64,000 nt of DNA from Synechococcus sp. WH 8101 (lineage in GTDB: Bacteria; Cyanobacteriota; Cyanobacteriia; PCC-6307; Cyanobiaceae). The stretch's first letter is position 1; each line of letters opens with the position of its first letter. The stretch spans positions 1,798,001 through 1,862,000 of the forward strand of contig NZ_CP035914.1 of NCBI RefSeq assembly GCF_004209775.1, in the 5' to 3' direction. The position numbers and the translations under genes are program-made. The notes under the pieces are model-generated. The model was not told the origin of the DNA. It saw only the letters and a list, made by a program, of their open reading frames with translations, and searched no databases. Below are positions 48,957-57,812 of the stretch, piece after piece.

Positions 48957-49316
48957 TCAGAGCTGGGCAGAGGTGCAGGTGTCACGCCCGAATCCGGCGG
49001 CAACCAGTCCCTGCGACAGATCCCTCTCCTCACCGAGAGGCGTCACCCTGGCCAGAAGGACGCCATCGTCGCTGCCTTCAGGGCGGAGGTTGACCCGACG
49101 CCGGCGGGGCAGCTCCTGCTTCAACCAGGCCAGGGCTTCAGCCTCTGACGCCGGATCCACGGCGACGCAGGCCAGGCGCACCGTATAGGTGCGGTTGTGA
49201 TCGCCCACCTGCAGCAGGGATGGCGTGCGCACCTGCAGTACCTCGGCCGCTGCGGCGTTGAAGGGCATCCACAGCAGCATCAAGACCAGCACACCGGCCC
49301 CGAACCAGCGACCCAT
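48957..49316 (-). CDS. exported SNase-like small protein
   Basis: This 119-residue protein has a signal peptide (residues 1-25, ...NAAAA). The mature part resembles a minimal staphylococcal-nuclease OB fold (YTVRLACVAVDPASEAEALAWLKQEL, VLLARVTPLGEERDLSQGLVAAGF), which in active nucleases includes two Arg and Glu/Asp. Catalytic Arg-Glu-Arg residues are not obviously conserved, so it may be inactive. ATG 49316 overlaps the ilvB stop (TGATG). Confidence 0.7.
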   Translation of the reverse strand: MGRWFGAGVLVLMLLWMPFNAAAAEVLQVRTPSLLQVGDHNRTYTVRLACVAVDPASEAEALAWLKQELPRRRRVNLRPEGSDDGVLLARVTPLGEERDLSQGLVAAGFGRDTCTSAQL

Positions 49317-51169
49317 CAGAGCGAGGCCCCGCAGGAGGGGCAAAAACGGTGCTCGTGGGCGGTGGTCGCCCCACAGGCGGCACAGGAGCGGGTCGTGTCC
49401 ATCGCCAGTTCGGGGTGGGCGGGCAGGCCCACCATCTGAGCATTGCTCTTGCCCGGCGGCACCATCGGATAGCAGTTCTCGCCCCGGCGAACGTGCACAT
49501 CAATCAGCATCGGACCCGGTGCCTGGAGTGCGGCGCTCAGATCGCTCCGGAGGACCTCCCGATCACTGATCTTCACCCCGTCGACACCGAAGGATCGAGC
49601 CAGAGCAATGAAATCAGGCATGCCATTGAGCATGTCGGAAGCGGAATAACGCTCGTCGTAGAAACTTTCTTGCCACTGGCGCACCATGCCCTGCCAGTGG
49701 TTGTTCACAATCACCACCTTCACCGGCAGGCCATAGGCCGCCAGAGTTCCCAGCTCCTGAATATTCATCAGAATGCTGGCGTCACCGGCAATGCAGATCA
49801 CCTGACGTTCCGGGCAGGCCATCTGGGCGCCGATCGCTGCCGGCATGCCGAAGCCCATCGTGCCGAGACCTGAGCTACTGATCCAGCCGCGGGGTCCGTT
49901 GCGCAGGTATTGCGCCGCCCACATCTGATGCTGCCCCACATCGGTGGTCACGATGGCGTCATTGGAGCAATCACGCACCGCCATCAGCACCTCCTGGGGG
50001 TAAATCGCACCCTCCGGCTGGGGCACCACCAGGGGATAGCGCTGCTTCCAGGCCTCGATGCGCTGCAGCCAGGCGGCCGTTCGGGGCTCCTCGTGACGTT
50101 GCAGGCTCATCTCGACCATCCGGGCAAGGCTGAGGCCGAGATCGCCGAGCACGGCCACATCCGCCTGCCGGTTCTTGCCGATTTCCGCCGGGTCGATTTC
50201 GAAGTGGATCACCCGCGCCCGTGGCGCGAAAGTGTCGAGCTTGCCGGTGACACGATCGTCAAAACGGGCTCCGACCGCAATCAACAGATCACACTCGGTG
50301 ACAGCGAAATTGGCGTAGGCGGTGCCATGCATGCCCAGCATGCCCACCGACAGTGGATCGTTCTCATCGAAGGCACCCTTTCCCATCAGGGTGGTGGTGA
50401 CAGGAATCTGGAACCGATCCGCCAGCACGCGCAGGCTGTCGTGGGCGAAGGCGGAAATCGCTCCACCCCCCACATAAAGAAGCGGGCGGTTGGCCTGTTC
50501 GATCAGATCCAGAGCTGCAGCAATCGCGCCATCTTCCGGAGCGGCAGGCTGGCGGAACCCGGCCGGGATCACCGAGCCGGGTTCCACAGGCACATAATCG
50601 AATTCCTCCTGGCCCACATCCTTGGGAATGTCGATCAGGACCGGACCGGGGCGACCGCTGGCGGCAATCAGGAAAGCCTGGGCGACGATCGCACCGAGAT
50701 CCGCAGGGTCACGCACCACCCAGGAGTGCTTCACGATCGGCAGCGTGATGCCGAAGATGTCGGTTTCCTGGAACGCATCGGTGCCAATCGCCGCCCGAGG
50801 CACCTGACCGGTGATCACCACCATCGGCACCGAGTCCATCTGGGCCGTCGCGATCCCGGTGACCAGATTGGTCGCCCCAGGTCCCGACGTGCCGAAGCAC
50901 ACACCGACCTTGCCGGTGGCGCGGGCATAGGCATCGGCAGCGTGGGTGCCGGCCTGCTCATGCCGCACCAGAATGTGTCGGACCCAACCCTCCCGCTCGG
51001 CCACATGGAGGGCGTCGTAGATGGGCAGGATGGCACCGCCTGGATACCCGAAAATCGTGTCGACCCCGTGTCGACGCAGGGCATCCATCAGCGCCTCAGC
51101 GCCGGTGATTCGGCGGTGACCGCCCTGATCGGATGCTTGGGAGACCGAGGGGGCGGAAGTCAGGGTCAC
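49316..51169 (-). CDS. ilvB: acetolactate synthase large subunit with C-terminal zinc-ribbon-like tail
   Basis: This 617-residue ThDP- and FAD-dependent enzyme forms acetolactate in branched-chain amino acid synthesis. FGYPGGAILPIYD, the catalytic Glu in LVRHEQAGTHAADAYARATG, GQVPRAAIGTDAFQETD and GDASILMNIQELGTLA (ThDP site) are present. Residues 596-613 add CAAC-N10-CPSC, a zinc-ribbon-like tail beyond the normal end. The start is GTG 51169. The gene is followed by the SNase-like and membrane genes in the same direction. Confidence 0.95.
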   Translation of the reverse strand: MTLTSAPSVSQASDQGGHRRITGAEALMDALRRHGVDTIFGYPGGAILPIYDALHVAEREGWVRHILVRHEQAGTHAADAYARATGKVGVCFGTSGPGATNLVTGIATAQMDSVPMVVITGQVPRAAIGTDAFQETDIFGITLPIVKHSWVVRDPADLGAIVAQAFLIAASGRPGPVLIDIPKDVGQEEFDYVPVEPGSVIPAGFRQPAAPEDGAIAAALDLIEQANRPLLYVGGGAISAFAHDSLRVLADRFQIPVTTTLMGKGAFDENDPLSVGMLGMHGTAYANFAVTECDLLIAVGARFDDRVTGKLDTFAPRARVIHFEIDPAEIGKNRQADVAVLGDLGLSLARMVEMSLQRHEEPRTAAWLQRIEAWKQRYPLVVPQPEGAIYPQEVLMAVRDCSNDAIVTTDVGQHQMWAAQYLRNGPRGWISSSGLGTMGFGMPAAIGAQMACPERQVICIAGDASILMNIQELGTLAAYGLPVKVVIVNNHWQGMVRQWQESFYDERYSASDMLNGMPDFIALARSFGVDGVKISDREVLRSDLSAALQAPGPMLIDVHVRRGENCYPMVPPGKSNAQMVGLPAHPELAMDTTRSCAACGATTAHEHRFCPSCGASL

Positions 51170-51223
51170 TGCGGCATCACACGGGTCTGACCCTCAAGAT
51201 TAAGGGCCCAGCCGATCCGCTGC

Positions 51224-52399
51224 TCAGAGCAGGCCGAGGGCATGCAGGGGACCCTGACCGGTGATCAGCTCGAGCAGGAATGCTGAGAAACCAATCATGG
51301 CGAGACGCCCATTCCACACTTCGGAGCTGTTGTTCCAACCCCACTCCCACTTCTCCTGGGGATAGAGCTTCACTTTGGTGGGCAGTTCCGCCGCCTGATC
51401 CAAATTGATCTCCGGGCCCTCGAGGCTGGCACTGACGAGATCGGCCAGGCCTTCGATGAACGGGGGATAGGTGTCGAGGGCAGGAACGCGACGGAAATGG
51501 ACCACGCCGGCCTCGGTGGCCAGTTCGCGGTATTCGATGTCGATCTCCTCGAGCGTCTCGATGTGCTCACTGACGAAACTGATGGGCACCACCACCAAGT
51601 CGCGGGTGCCGGCGGCACCGAGGGCCTCCAGTGCTTCCTCGGTGTAGGGCTTCAGCCATTCCACTGGGCCGACCCGACTCTGGTAAGCAAGGGTATGGGG
51701 ATTGGGGCGACCGAGAAGGCGCTCAAGTTCCGCCATGATCAGGGCGGTGCAGGCCTCGATCTCCCGTTGGTAGGGGTCGCCGGCCTCCTCCACATAACTC
51801 TTCGGCACCCCGTGGGCACTGAAAAAGACATGGGCTTCCTCGGGCCGCTCCGACGCACGCACCTGTTCAGCGATCAGCTCCGCCATCGCCCGCACATAGC
51901 CGGGATGGTCAAACCAGCTGCGGATGCAGCGGATCGGCAGCTGTTGAAACGCAGGATCGAGCTGACGCAGACGCTGGAGCTCGCGAAAGCTGGAGCCGCT
52001 GGTGCTGATCGAGAAGTGGGGATACAAGGGCAGAACCACCACCTCATCCATGGCGTCAGCCTTGATATCGGCCACGGCCGATTCCGTGAACGGGTGCCAG
52101 TAGCGCATGGCCACGTAAGTGGTGGCCTCGATTCCCCGCTGGCGCAACACACTCTGCAGCTCCCGCGCCTGCTGCTCCGTGATCCGGCGAAGCGGTGAAC
52201 CGCCGCCGATGGAGCGATAGGCCTCCTGCGACTTGCTGCTGCGCAGGGTGCTGATCAACCAGGCCAGCGGCTTTTGCAGGGCCGGAATCGGCAACCGGAT
52301 GATCTCTGGATCCGCAAAAAGGTTGTAAAGAAACGGACCCACATCCTGAATCCGTTCGGGTCCCCCGAGGTTGAGAAGCAGGACGCCGACCCGGGCCAT
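51224..52399 (-). CDS. hemH: ferrochelatase with C-terminal CAB/HLIP-like helix
   Basis: This 391-residue enzyme inserts Fe(II) into protoporphyrin IX. It has the core [20 protein letters not shown], catalytic His/Glu in [20 protein letters not shown], and [19 protein letters not shown]. The extra C-terminal segment [20 protein letters not shown] carries the chlorophyll a/b-binding (HLIP) motif, typical of cyanobacterial ferrochelatase II. ATG 52399 is taken; the frame runs further upstream into the recombinase region. Confidence 0.95.
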   Translation of the reverse strand: MARVGVLLLNLGGPERIQDVGPFLYNLFADPEIIRLPIPALQKPLAWLISTLRSSKSQEAYRSIGGGSPLRRITEQQARELQSVLRQRGIEATTYVAMRYWHPFTESAVADIKADAMDEVVVLPLYPHFSISTSGSSFRELQRLRQLDPAFQQLPIRCIRSWFDHPGYVRAMAELIAEQVRASERPEEAHVFFSAHGVPKSYVEEAGDPYQREIEACTALIMAELERLLGRPNPHTLAYQSRVGPVEWLKPYTEEALEALGAAGTRDLVVVPISFVSEHIETLEEIDIEYRELATEAGVVHFRRVPALDTYPPFIEGLADLVSASLEGPEINLDQAAELPTKVKLYPQEKWEWGWNNSSEVWNGRLAMIGFSAFLLELITGQGPLHALGLL

Positions 52400-52473
52400 G
52401 GGGGATGTGCGGGGCATGAGGGGCTTGAGCGTAACCCCCATCAACGCGATGGTGGCGGCGGCAGACCCGGGGC

Positions 52474-53679
52474 ATGGATCTGAGCGGCGACCTGGCACGA
52501 ATCAATGCCTCCCTGGCGGCGGAGGGCATCCGGCTACGTCTCGAGCAGCGCGGCCGGAAACTCAACCTGCGCGGTCCCCTGCCCTGCCGGCAGACGCCGC
52601 ACACCACCCGCACCCAGCGCCTCAGCCTCGGTCTACCAGCGGATGCCCAAGGGCTCCGAGAAGCCGAGCGCACCCTGCAGCTGGTCGATCTGCAGCTGCG
52701 CCGCCAGCAGTTCCGCTGGGACCAATGGGCCGCCCAGGCCGGCACGGAAGGGAGCACAGGGGAGCGGAGCGGGGACGCCAACGGGATCGCATCCAGCAAC
52801 GCCGCGGCCGCCCCCAGGCTCGAGCACCAGCTCGAACAATTTGAGCAGGCCTTCTTTGAGGACCCGCGACGGCGGCGCTCAGCGGCGGGCAGCCGTAGCA
52901 CCTGGACTGCGGCGTACCGGCCCTACCTGCGGCGCCTCAGGAGCCTGGCCAGCGAGCACAACCTCCCTCTGGGGACGGAGCTCCTGCGCATCACGCTGGA
53001 GAGCTATGGCGAGGGCAGCCGCAGCCGACAGCAGTGCGCCACGGCCCTCCAGGCCTTGGCCGTCCACGCCGACCTCGCCTTGCCGGAGGACTGGCGAGCC
53101 CAGGCGGGGGGCTATGGCCTGCACCGCGCCCGCTTCCGCCAGCTCCCCAGCGACGCCGACATCCTCGAAGCCTTCCTGTTGATCCCCAACCGAAGCTGGC
53201 GCCTGGCCTTCGGCCTGATGGCGACCTTCGGGCTGCGCAACCACGAGGTGTTCTTCAGCGACCTGTCGAGCCTGCGCGCGGGCGGGGATCGGGTGATCCG
53301 GGTGTTGCCCACCACCAAAACGGGCGAACACCAGGTCTGGCCCTTCCTTCCAGACTGGGTGGAACGCTTCGATCTGCACCACCTGGGTGATGGTCGCGAG
53401 GCGCTGCCGCCGGTCTGCACCGATCTGCGGCGCACCACCCTGCAGCAGGTGGGCCGTCGGGTCGCGGAGCAATTCCGTCGCTACGGGCTGCCGCTGACGC
53501 CCTACGACCTGCGCCATGCCTGGGCCGTGCGCACCATCCACATCGGCCTACCCGACACGGTGGCGGCCAGGATGATGGGGCACTCCGTGGCCATTCACAC
53601 CCGCACCTACCACCACTGGATCACCCGCCGAGATCAGCAGCAGGCGGTGGATGCCGCCCTCGCTCGCCTCAAGGCCTGA
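52474..53679 (+). CDS. tyrosine recombinase (phage-integrase family), solitary
   Basis: This 401-residue integrase-like protein has an N-terminal arm/core-binding part to ~230 and a catalytic domain after it. The catalytic residues seen are Arg in [11 protein letters not shown], Lys in [13 protein letters not shown] (Tyr where His is usual, then Arg), His in MMGHSVAIH and Tyr in TRTYHHW. No att repeats, excisionase, phage genes or cargo are adjacent, and neighbours hemH and cobO are housekeeping, so it looks domesticated rather than part of an element. Divergent from hemH, 74 bases apart. Confidence 0.88.
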   Translation: MDLSGDLARINASLAAEGIRLRLEQRGRKLNLRGPLPCRQTPHTTRTQRLSLGLPADAQGLREAERTLQLVDLQLRRQQFRWDQWAAQAGTEGSTGERSGDANGIASSNAAAAPRLEHQLEQFEQAFFEDPRRRRSAAGSRSTWTAAYRPYLRRLRSLASEHNLPLGTELLRITLESYGEGSRSRQQCATALQALAVHADLALPEDWRAQAGGYGLHRARFRQLPSDADILEAFLLIPNRSWRLAFGLMATFGLRNHEVFFSDLSSLRAGGDRVIRVLPTTKTGEHQVWPFLPDWVERFDLHHLGDGREALPPVCTDLRRTTLQQVGRRVAEQFRRYGLPLTPYDLRHAWAVRTIHIGLPDTVAARMMGHSVAIHTRTYHHWITRRDQQQAVDAALARLKA

Positions 53680-53708
53680 GCCGGCCCGTCTCGATTGCAT
53701 CCACTTCC

Positions 53709-54377
53709 ATGACCACTCCCCTTCGCCAGCTCGCCTATCGCCATCGCTGGCTTTACGACACGGTCACGGCGCTGTCGGCTGTAGCTGTGGGGGGTGTGGG
53801 CCGGTTGCGCCGCCTGGGGTTGGACGGCCTGGCCTCCCGATTGCCCTCCGGAGCTCCCGTGCTCGATCTCTGCTGCGGCAGTGGCGAGGCAGCCGCTCCC
53901 TGGTTGGCCTGCGGGTTTTCGGTCACCGGCCTGGATGTGTCGCCAAGGGCGCTGAGCCTTGCGGCACAACGGCATCCGGAGCTGCGACAGGTGGAAGGAC
54001 TGGCGGAGGAGCCCCCCCTGGAGAGCGGGCAGTTTGAGGGAATTCAGATCAGCCTGGCGCTGCATGAGTTCACCCGATCGGAACGGCAGAAGGTGCTGCA
54101 GAGCGCCTATCGGTTGCTACGCCCCGGCGGCTGGCTCGTGATCGTGGACCTCCATCCCGCCGGGGCCTGGCTGCGACTCCCGCAACAGCTCTTCTGCGCC
54201 CTGTTTGAAACCGACACCGCCCTCGACCTGCTGCAGGACAACCTGCCTGCCGAGCTGCAACGACTTGGCTTTGGGGCGGTGGAGCAGGAGCGACTGGCGG
54301 GGGATGCCCTACAACGGATCGTGGCGCAGCGACCGCCAGCGGCCATGCTGCCCCCGGACCCCACGCCAACGCCATGA
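53709..54377 (+). CDS. class I SAM-dependent methyltransferase
   Basis: This 222-residue methyltransferase has motif I (VLDLCCGSGEAAAPW), motif II (VTGLDVSPRALSLAA) and the LRPGGWLVIVDLHP strand. It most resembles small-molecule/quinone-type methyltransferases; the substrate is unknown. It follows the recombinase by 29 bases and overlaps cobO by ATGA, so a link to cobalamin metabolism is possible but unproven. Confidence 0.85.
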   Translation: MTTPLRQLAYRHRWLYDTVTALSAVAVGGVGRLRRLGLDGLASRLPSGAPVLDLCCGSGEAAAPWLACGFSVTGLDVSPRALSLAAQRHPELRQVEGLAEEPPLESGQFEGIQISLALHEFTRSERQKVLQSAYRLLRPGGWLVIVDLHPAGAWLRLPQQLFCALFETDTALDLLQDNLPAELQRLGFGAVEQERLAGDALQRIVAQRPPAAMLPPDPTPTP

Positions 54378-55057
54378 CCTCGGGAGAGACCGGATCCGCC
54401 CACGACCTCGACCAATCCGCCGACGCCCTCGGCATGGGAGGGGATCTGGCACCGGAGCGAGATGCGGAGGCCTACCGGGCCAGGATGCGGCGGCGGGAGG
54501 AGGTGCAGCAGCAGCGGCTCCAGGAACGGTCGCTGGAAAAAGGGCTGGTGATGGTGTTCACCGGGCATGGCAAAGGCAAGACCACCGCAGCCCTCGGCCT
54601 CGCCCTGCGCACCCTCGGGCACGGCGAACGGGTGGCGGTGGTGCAGTTCATCAAAGGCGGTTGGGAACCGGGAGAGGCACGCGCACTGCAGGCCTTCGGC
54701 GATGCGCTCCAGTGGCATGCCCTTGGCGAGGGCTTCACCTGGGTGACGCAAGATCGGGAACGGGACCGGGAGCTGGTGCAGGGGGCCTGGCAGCAGTCGC
54801 TTCACTACCTGCGCAGCAGCGAGCATCAGCTGGTGATCCTCGATGAGATCAACGTGGCTCTCAAGCTCGGCTACCTGTCGCTGGAGCAGGTGATCGCTGG
54901 GCTCGACACCCGACCGGAGCTCACCCATGTGGCCCTCACCGGTCGCGGCGCTCCCGCGGGGTTGATCGACCGCGCCGACCTGGTCACGGAGATGACCCTG
55001 GTCCGCCACCCCTTCCGGGAACAGGGGGTGAAAGCCCAGGCCGGTGTTGAGTACTGA
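54374..55057 (+). CDS. cobO: cob(I)yrinic acid a,c-diamide adenosyltransferase (CobO/BtuR)
   Basis: This 227-residue enzyme adds the adenosyl group to the corrinoid cobalt in cobalamin synthesis. It has the N-terminal helical stretch (YRARMRRREEVQQQRL), P-loop variant FTGHGKGKTTAALGLALR and the Walker-B-like LVILDEINVALK. The family ends RHPFREQGVKAQAGVEY. The length is a little over typical BtuR because of the N-terminal ~30 residues. Confidence 0.94.
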   Translation: MTSGETGSAHDLDQSADALGMGGDLAPERDAEAYRARMRRREEVQQQRLQERSLEKGLVMVFTGHGKGKTTAALGLALRTLGHGERVAVVQFIKGGWEPGEARALQAFGDALQWHALGEGFTWVTQDRERDRELVQGAWQQSLHYLRSSEHQLVILDEINVALKLGYLSLEQVIAGLDTRPELTHVALTGRGAPAGLIDRADLVTEMTLVRHPFREQGVKAQAGVEY

Positions 55058-55058
55058 A

Positions 55059-55211
55059 TTACGTCTGCTCGAGATCAGCCAGCAGCAGGGTGGAGGCGGT
55101 GGTCAACACCGACAGACCACTGACCAGAAGTGCTCGATGCACGATCGGATCACGCCAACAGGAGGGATCCCGGCTGGCACGATCCAGCGCGGAGAGCGTG
55201 AGGCGGGCCAT
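55059..55211 (-). CDS. putative small membrane protein
   Basis: This 50-residue protein begins at ATG 55211 with basic MARLTLSALDRASRDP, then one hydrophobic segment (ALLVSGLSVLTTASTLLLADL). It fills much of the otherwise empty 313-base gap between cobO and pyrH and stops one base from cobO. The frame extends to 55244. I recognise no family; it may be spurious. Confidence 0.45.
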   Translation of the reverse strand: MARLTLSALDRASRDPSCWRDPIVHRALLVSGLSVLTTASTLLLADLEQT

Positions 55212-55370
55212 CACCCCGCTCCGTGGCTCCTGCGACTCCGGCATGAAGGCTCTGGCACTGCCCCATCCAAGCGAGGAATGGCACGCCGCACCAGCCCGTC
55301 TCCCGCAAGGGTTGCTGAAAGCCGTTGTGCTTGAAGCCTGTTGCTACTGTCATCAAGATCTGGATGCTGC

Positions 55371-56078
55371 ATGGCTTACGCACGTGCCCTTCTCAAACTC
55401 AGCGGCGAAGCGCTGATGGGAGATCAGGGGTATGGAATTGACCCCGCCATCGTTCAATCCATCGCTGAAGACGTGGCTCGCGTGGTTGCCGGAGGCACCC
55501 AACTTGCGATTGTTGTGGGTGGCGGCAACATTTTTCGCGGCCTCAAGGGATCGGCGGCGGGGATGGACCGAGCCACCGCCGACTATGTGGGCATGCTGGC
55601 CACAGTGATGAATGCGATCACCCTCCAGGACGGCCTGGAGCGGGCGGGGGTGGAAACCCGGGTGCAGACCGCCATCGCCATGCAGGAAATGGCTGAGCCC
55701 TACATCCGCCGCAAGGCGATCCGCCATCTCGAAAAGGGACGGGTGGTGGTGTTCGGAGCGGGTTGCGGCAATCCCTTCTTCACCACCGACACCACCGCCG
55801 CTCTGCGCGCAGCCGAGATCAGTGCCGACGTGGTGTTCAAAGCCACGAAAGTGGATGGGGTCTATGACCGTGACCCCAACGTGCATGCCAACGCCGTGCG
55901 TTACGACCACCTCACCTTCCAGCAGGTGCTGAGCGGAGAGCTGGCGGTGATGGACAGCACCGCCATCGCCCTGTGCAAAGACAACAACATTCCGATTGTG
56001 GTTTTCAATCTGTTCGAGCCCGGCAACATCGGCAGAGCCGTGGCCGGCGAATCCATTGGTTCCCGCATCAGCAACTAA
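55371..56078 (+). CDS. pyrH: UMP kinase (PyrH)
   Basis: This 235-residue amino-acid-kinase-fold enzyme phosphorylates UMP. It has [19 protein letters not shown] at the start, the [11 protein letters not shown] loop and the [13 protein letters not shown] substrate segment. ATG 55371 gives the family N-terminus [15 protein letters not shown]; the frame begins at 55341. Bases 55212-55370 upstream hold no further gene; a TTGTGC/TACTGT pair is spaced too closely to call a promoter. Confidence 0.96.
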   Translation: MAYARALLKLSGEALMGDQGYGIDPAIVQSIAEDVARVVAGGTQLAIVVGGGNIFRGLKGSAAGMDRATADYVGMLATVMNAITLQDGLERAGVETRVQTAIAMQEMAEPYIRRKAIRHLEKGRVVVFGAGCGNPFFTTDTTAALRAAEISADVVFKATKVDGVYDRDPNVHANAVRYDHLTFQQVLSGELAVMDSTAIALCKDNNIPIVVFNLFEPGNIGRAVAGESIGSRISN

Positions 56079-56104
56079 AACCTCAACACTCCAGCATCGT
56101 CGTC

Positions 56105-56653
56105 ATGTCGCAGAACGATCTCGAAGCCAGCATGCATAAGTCGGTGGAATCCACCCAACGCATGTTCAACACGATCCGCACCGGTCGTGCCAATTCTTCG
56201 CTGCTCGACCGCATCAGTGTCGAGTACTACGGCGCCGACACCCCCCTGAAGTCGCTCGCCACCCTGTCGACGCCCGATTCACAAACGATTCAGATTCAGC
56301 CCTTCGACATCAGCGCCCTGGCAGCGATTGAAAAGGCGATTGCCATGAGTGAGCTGGGATTCACTCCCAACAACGACGGCAAAGTGATCCGCATCAACGT
56401 GCCTCCCCTCACCGAGGAGCGACGCAAGGAATTCTGCAAGTTGGCCTCGAAATATGCCGAAGAAGGCAAAGTGGCCCTGCGCAACATCCGCCGCGATGCC
56501 ATCGACAAAGTGAAGAAGCAGGAGAAAGAGGGTGAGATCTCTGAAGACCAGAGCCGCGATGAACAAGACAAAGTTCAGAAACTGACGGATCGCTTCATCG
56601 CTGCCATCGAAACCCACCTCGCTGACAAAGAAGCCGACATCCTCAAAGTGTGA
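56105..56653 (+). CDS. frr: ribosome recycling factor
   Basis: This 182-residue factor splits post-termination ribosomes with EF-G. Family start [39 protein letters not shown], and [22 protein letters not shown] in the hinge are conserved. It is 26 bases after pyrH, the common pyrH-frr pairing, and 10 bases before the next gene. Confidence 0.97.
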   Translation: MSQNDLEASMHKSVESTQRMFNTIRTGRANSSLLDRISVEYYGADTPLKSLATLSTPDSQTIQIQPFDISALAAIEKAIAMSELGFTPNNDGKVIRINVPPLTEERRKEFCKLASKYAEEGKVALRNIRRDAIDKVKKQEKEGEISEDQSRDEQDKVQKLTDRFIAAIETHLADKEADILKV

Positions 56654-56663
56654 GATCCCTCGC

Positions 56664-57812
56664 ATGAGCCAGTCGGTGGCCAGTCTTGACGCCGATGTTC
56701 TGATCCTCGGCGCCGGCGCCGCCGGTGGAGCCGCGGCCTTTCATCTCGCCGCTGCCGGCCATCGGGTGCTGGTGCTGGAGAGGGACGGAAACGAGCGGAT
56801 CAAGCCCTGTGGCGGCGGCATGGCGGCCTCCGTGCAGCAGTGGTTCCCCTTTCCCCTCGCCCCGGCGGTGGAGGAGGTGATCCGTCGCGTTGACTTCAGT
56901 TGGTGCCTCAGTGATCCGGTGGTTGCCGAGCTACCCGGCAGCGCACCGTTCTGGATTGTGCGCCGGGAACGGCTGGATCAGCTGCTGCTGGAGGAGGCCA
57001 TGGCGAAGGGGTGCCGGATCGAGCGCGGCTTTGGCGTCGATGACGTCCAGCGGGACGGTGAGCATTGGTGCGTGCGCTCCACAGACGGACGCACCGTGCG
57101 CGGCCGAGCGGTGGTGATCGCCAATGGCTCCAACTCCCCCTGGCCAGCGCGGTTCGGGCTCGGGCCCTCAAGCCTGCACCTGGCCAGCACCACCTCGGTG
57201 CGCCTCCAGGGGCGGGGATCCCTGCAACCCGGAGCGGCCCGATTTGAATTCGGCCTGGTGCATCACGGCTTCGCCTGGGCCTTTCCCATCGCCGATGGCG
57301 TCAATGTGGGGGTTGGAACCTTCATCGGGCGCCAGGCAGACAGCAGCGACACGATCCTGCAGCAGCTCCTGCCCGACCTGGGATTTCCCTCCGACGCTGG
57401 CCTGCGCCAGACCGCTTCCCTGCGGGTCTGGAACGGCCATGAGCGTCTCGATGGCGATGGAATCCTGGCCGTGGGGGATTCAGCCTCCCTCTGCGATCCC
57501 TTTCTCGCTGAAGGGCTGCGGCCTGCGCTGATGAGCGGCTGCGAAGCGGCCACCCACCTGAACCGCTGGTTGCGGGGAGAGTGCAGCGATCTGCGCGGCT
57601 ACAGCATCGGCATGCGGCAACGCTGGGGTGACTCGATGGCCTGGGGACGACGCATCGCCCAGGTGTTCTATCGCTTTCCGAAGGTGGGGTATCAGCTCGG
57701 AGTCAAACGGCCCACAGCACCCCAACGGATCGCTCAGATCCTCTCCGGTGAGATGGGATACGGAGACATCGCCCAGCGGGTAATCCGACGCCTGTTGTTG
57801 CAACGGCGTTAA
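56664..57812 (+). CDS. geranylgeranyl-reductase-family FAD oxidoreductase
   Basis: This 382-residue flavoprotein has the Rossmann start VLILGAGAAGGAAAFHLAAAG, the family motif KPCGGGMA, and the second FAD site GDGILAVGDSASLCDPFLAEGL. It is in the group with ChlP-like and archaeal GGRs, which saturate isoprenoid chains, but is distinct from canonical ChlP in length and probably has another substrate. Its TAA stop shares bases with the convergent photolyase stop (TTAA, 57809-57812). Confidence 0.87.
   Translation: MSQSVASLDADVLILGAGAAGGAAAFHLAAAGHRVLVLERDGNERIKPCGGGMAASVQQWFPFPLAPAVEEVIRRVDFSWCLSDPVVAELPGSAPFWIVRRERLDQLLLEEAMAKGCRIERGFGVDDVQRDGEHWCVRSTDGRTVRGRAVVIANGSNSPWPARFGLGPSSLHLASTTSVRLQGRGSLQPGAARFEFGLVHHGFAWAFPIADGVNVGVGTFIGRQADSSDTILQQLLPDLGFPSDAGLRQTASLRVWNGHERLDGDGILAVGDSASLCDPFLAEGLRPALMSGCEAATHLNRWLRGECSDLRGYSIGMRQRWGDSMAWGRRIAQVFYRFPKVGYQLGVKRPTAPQRIAQILSGEMGYGDIAQRVIRRLLLQRR

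Noticed and set aside
55243-55416. plus-strand ORF with cysteine-rich EACCYC segment before pyrH
   Set aside because: Overlaps the pyrH start in another frame and the composition is not convincing.
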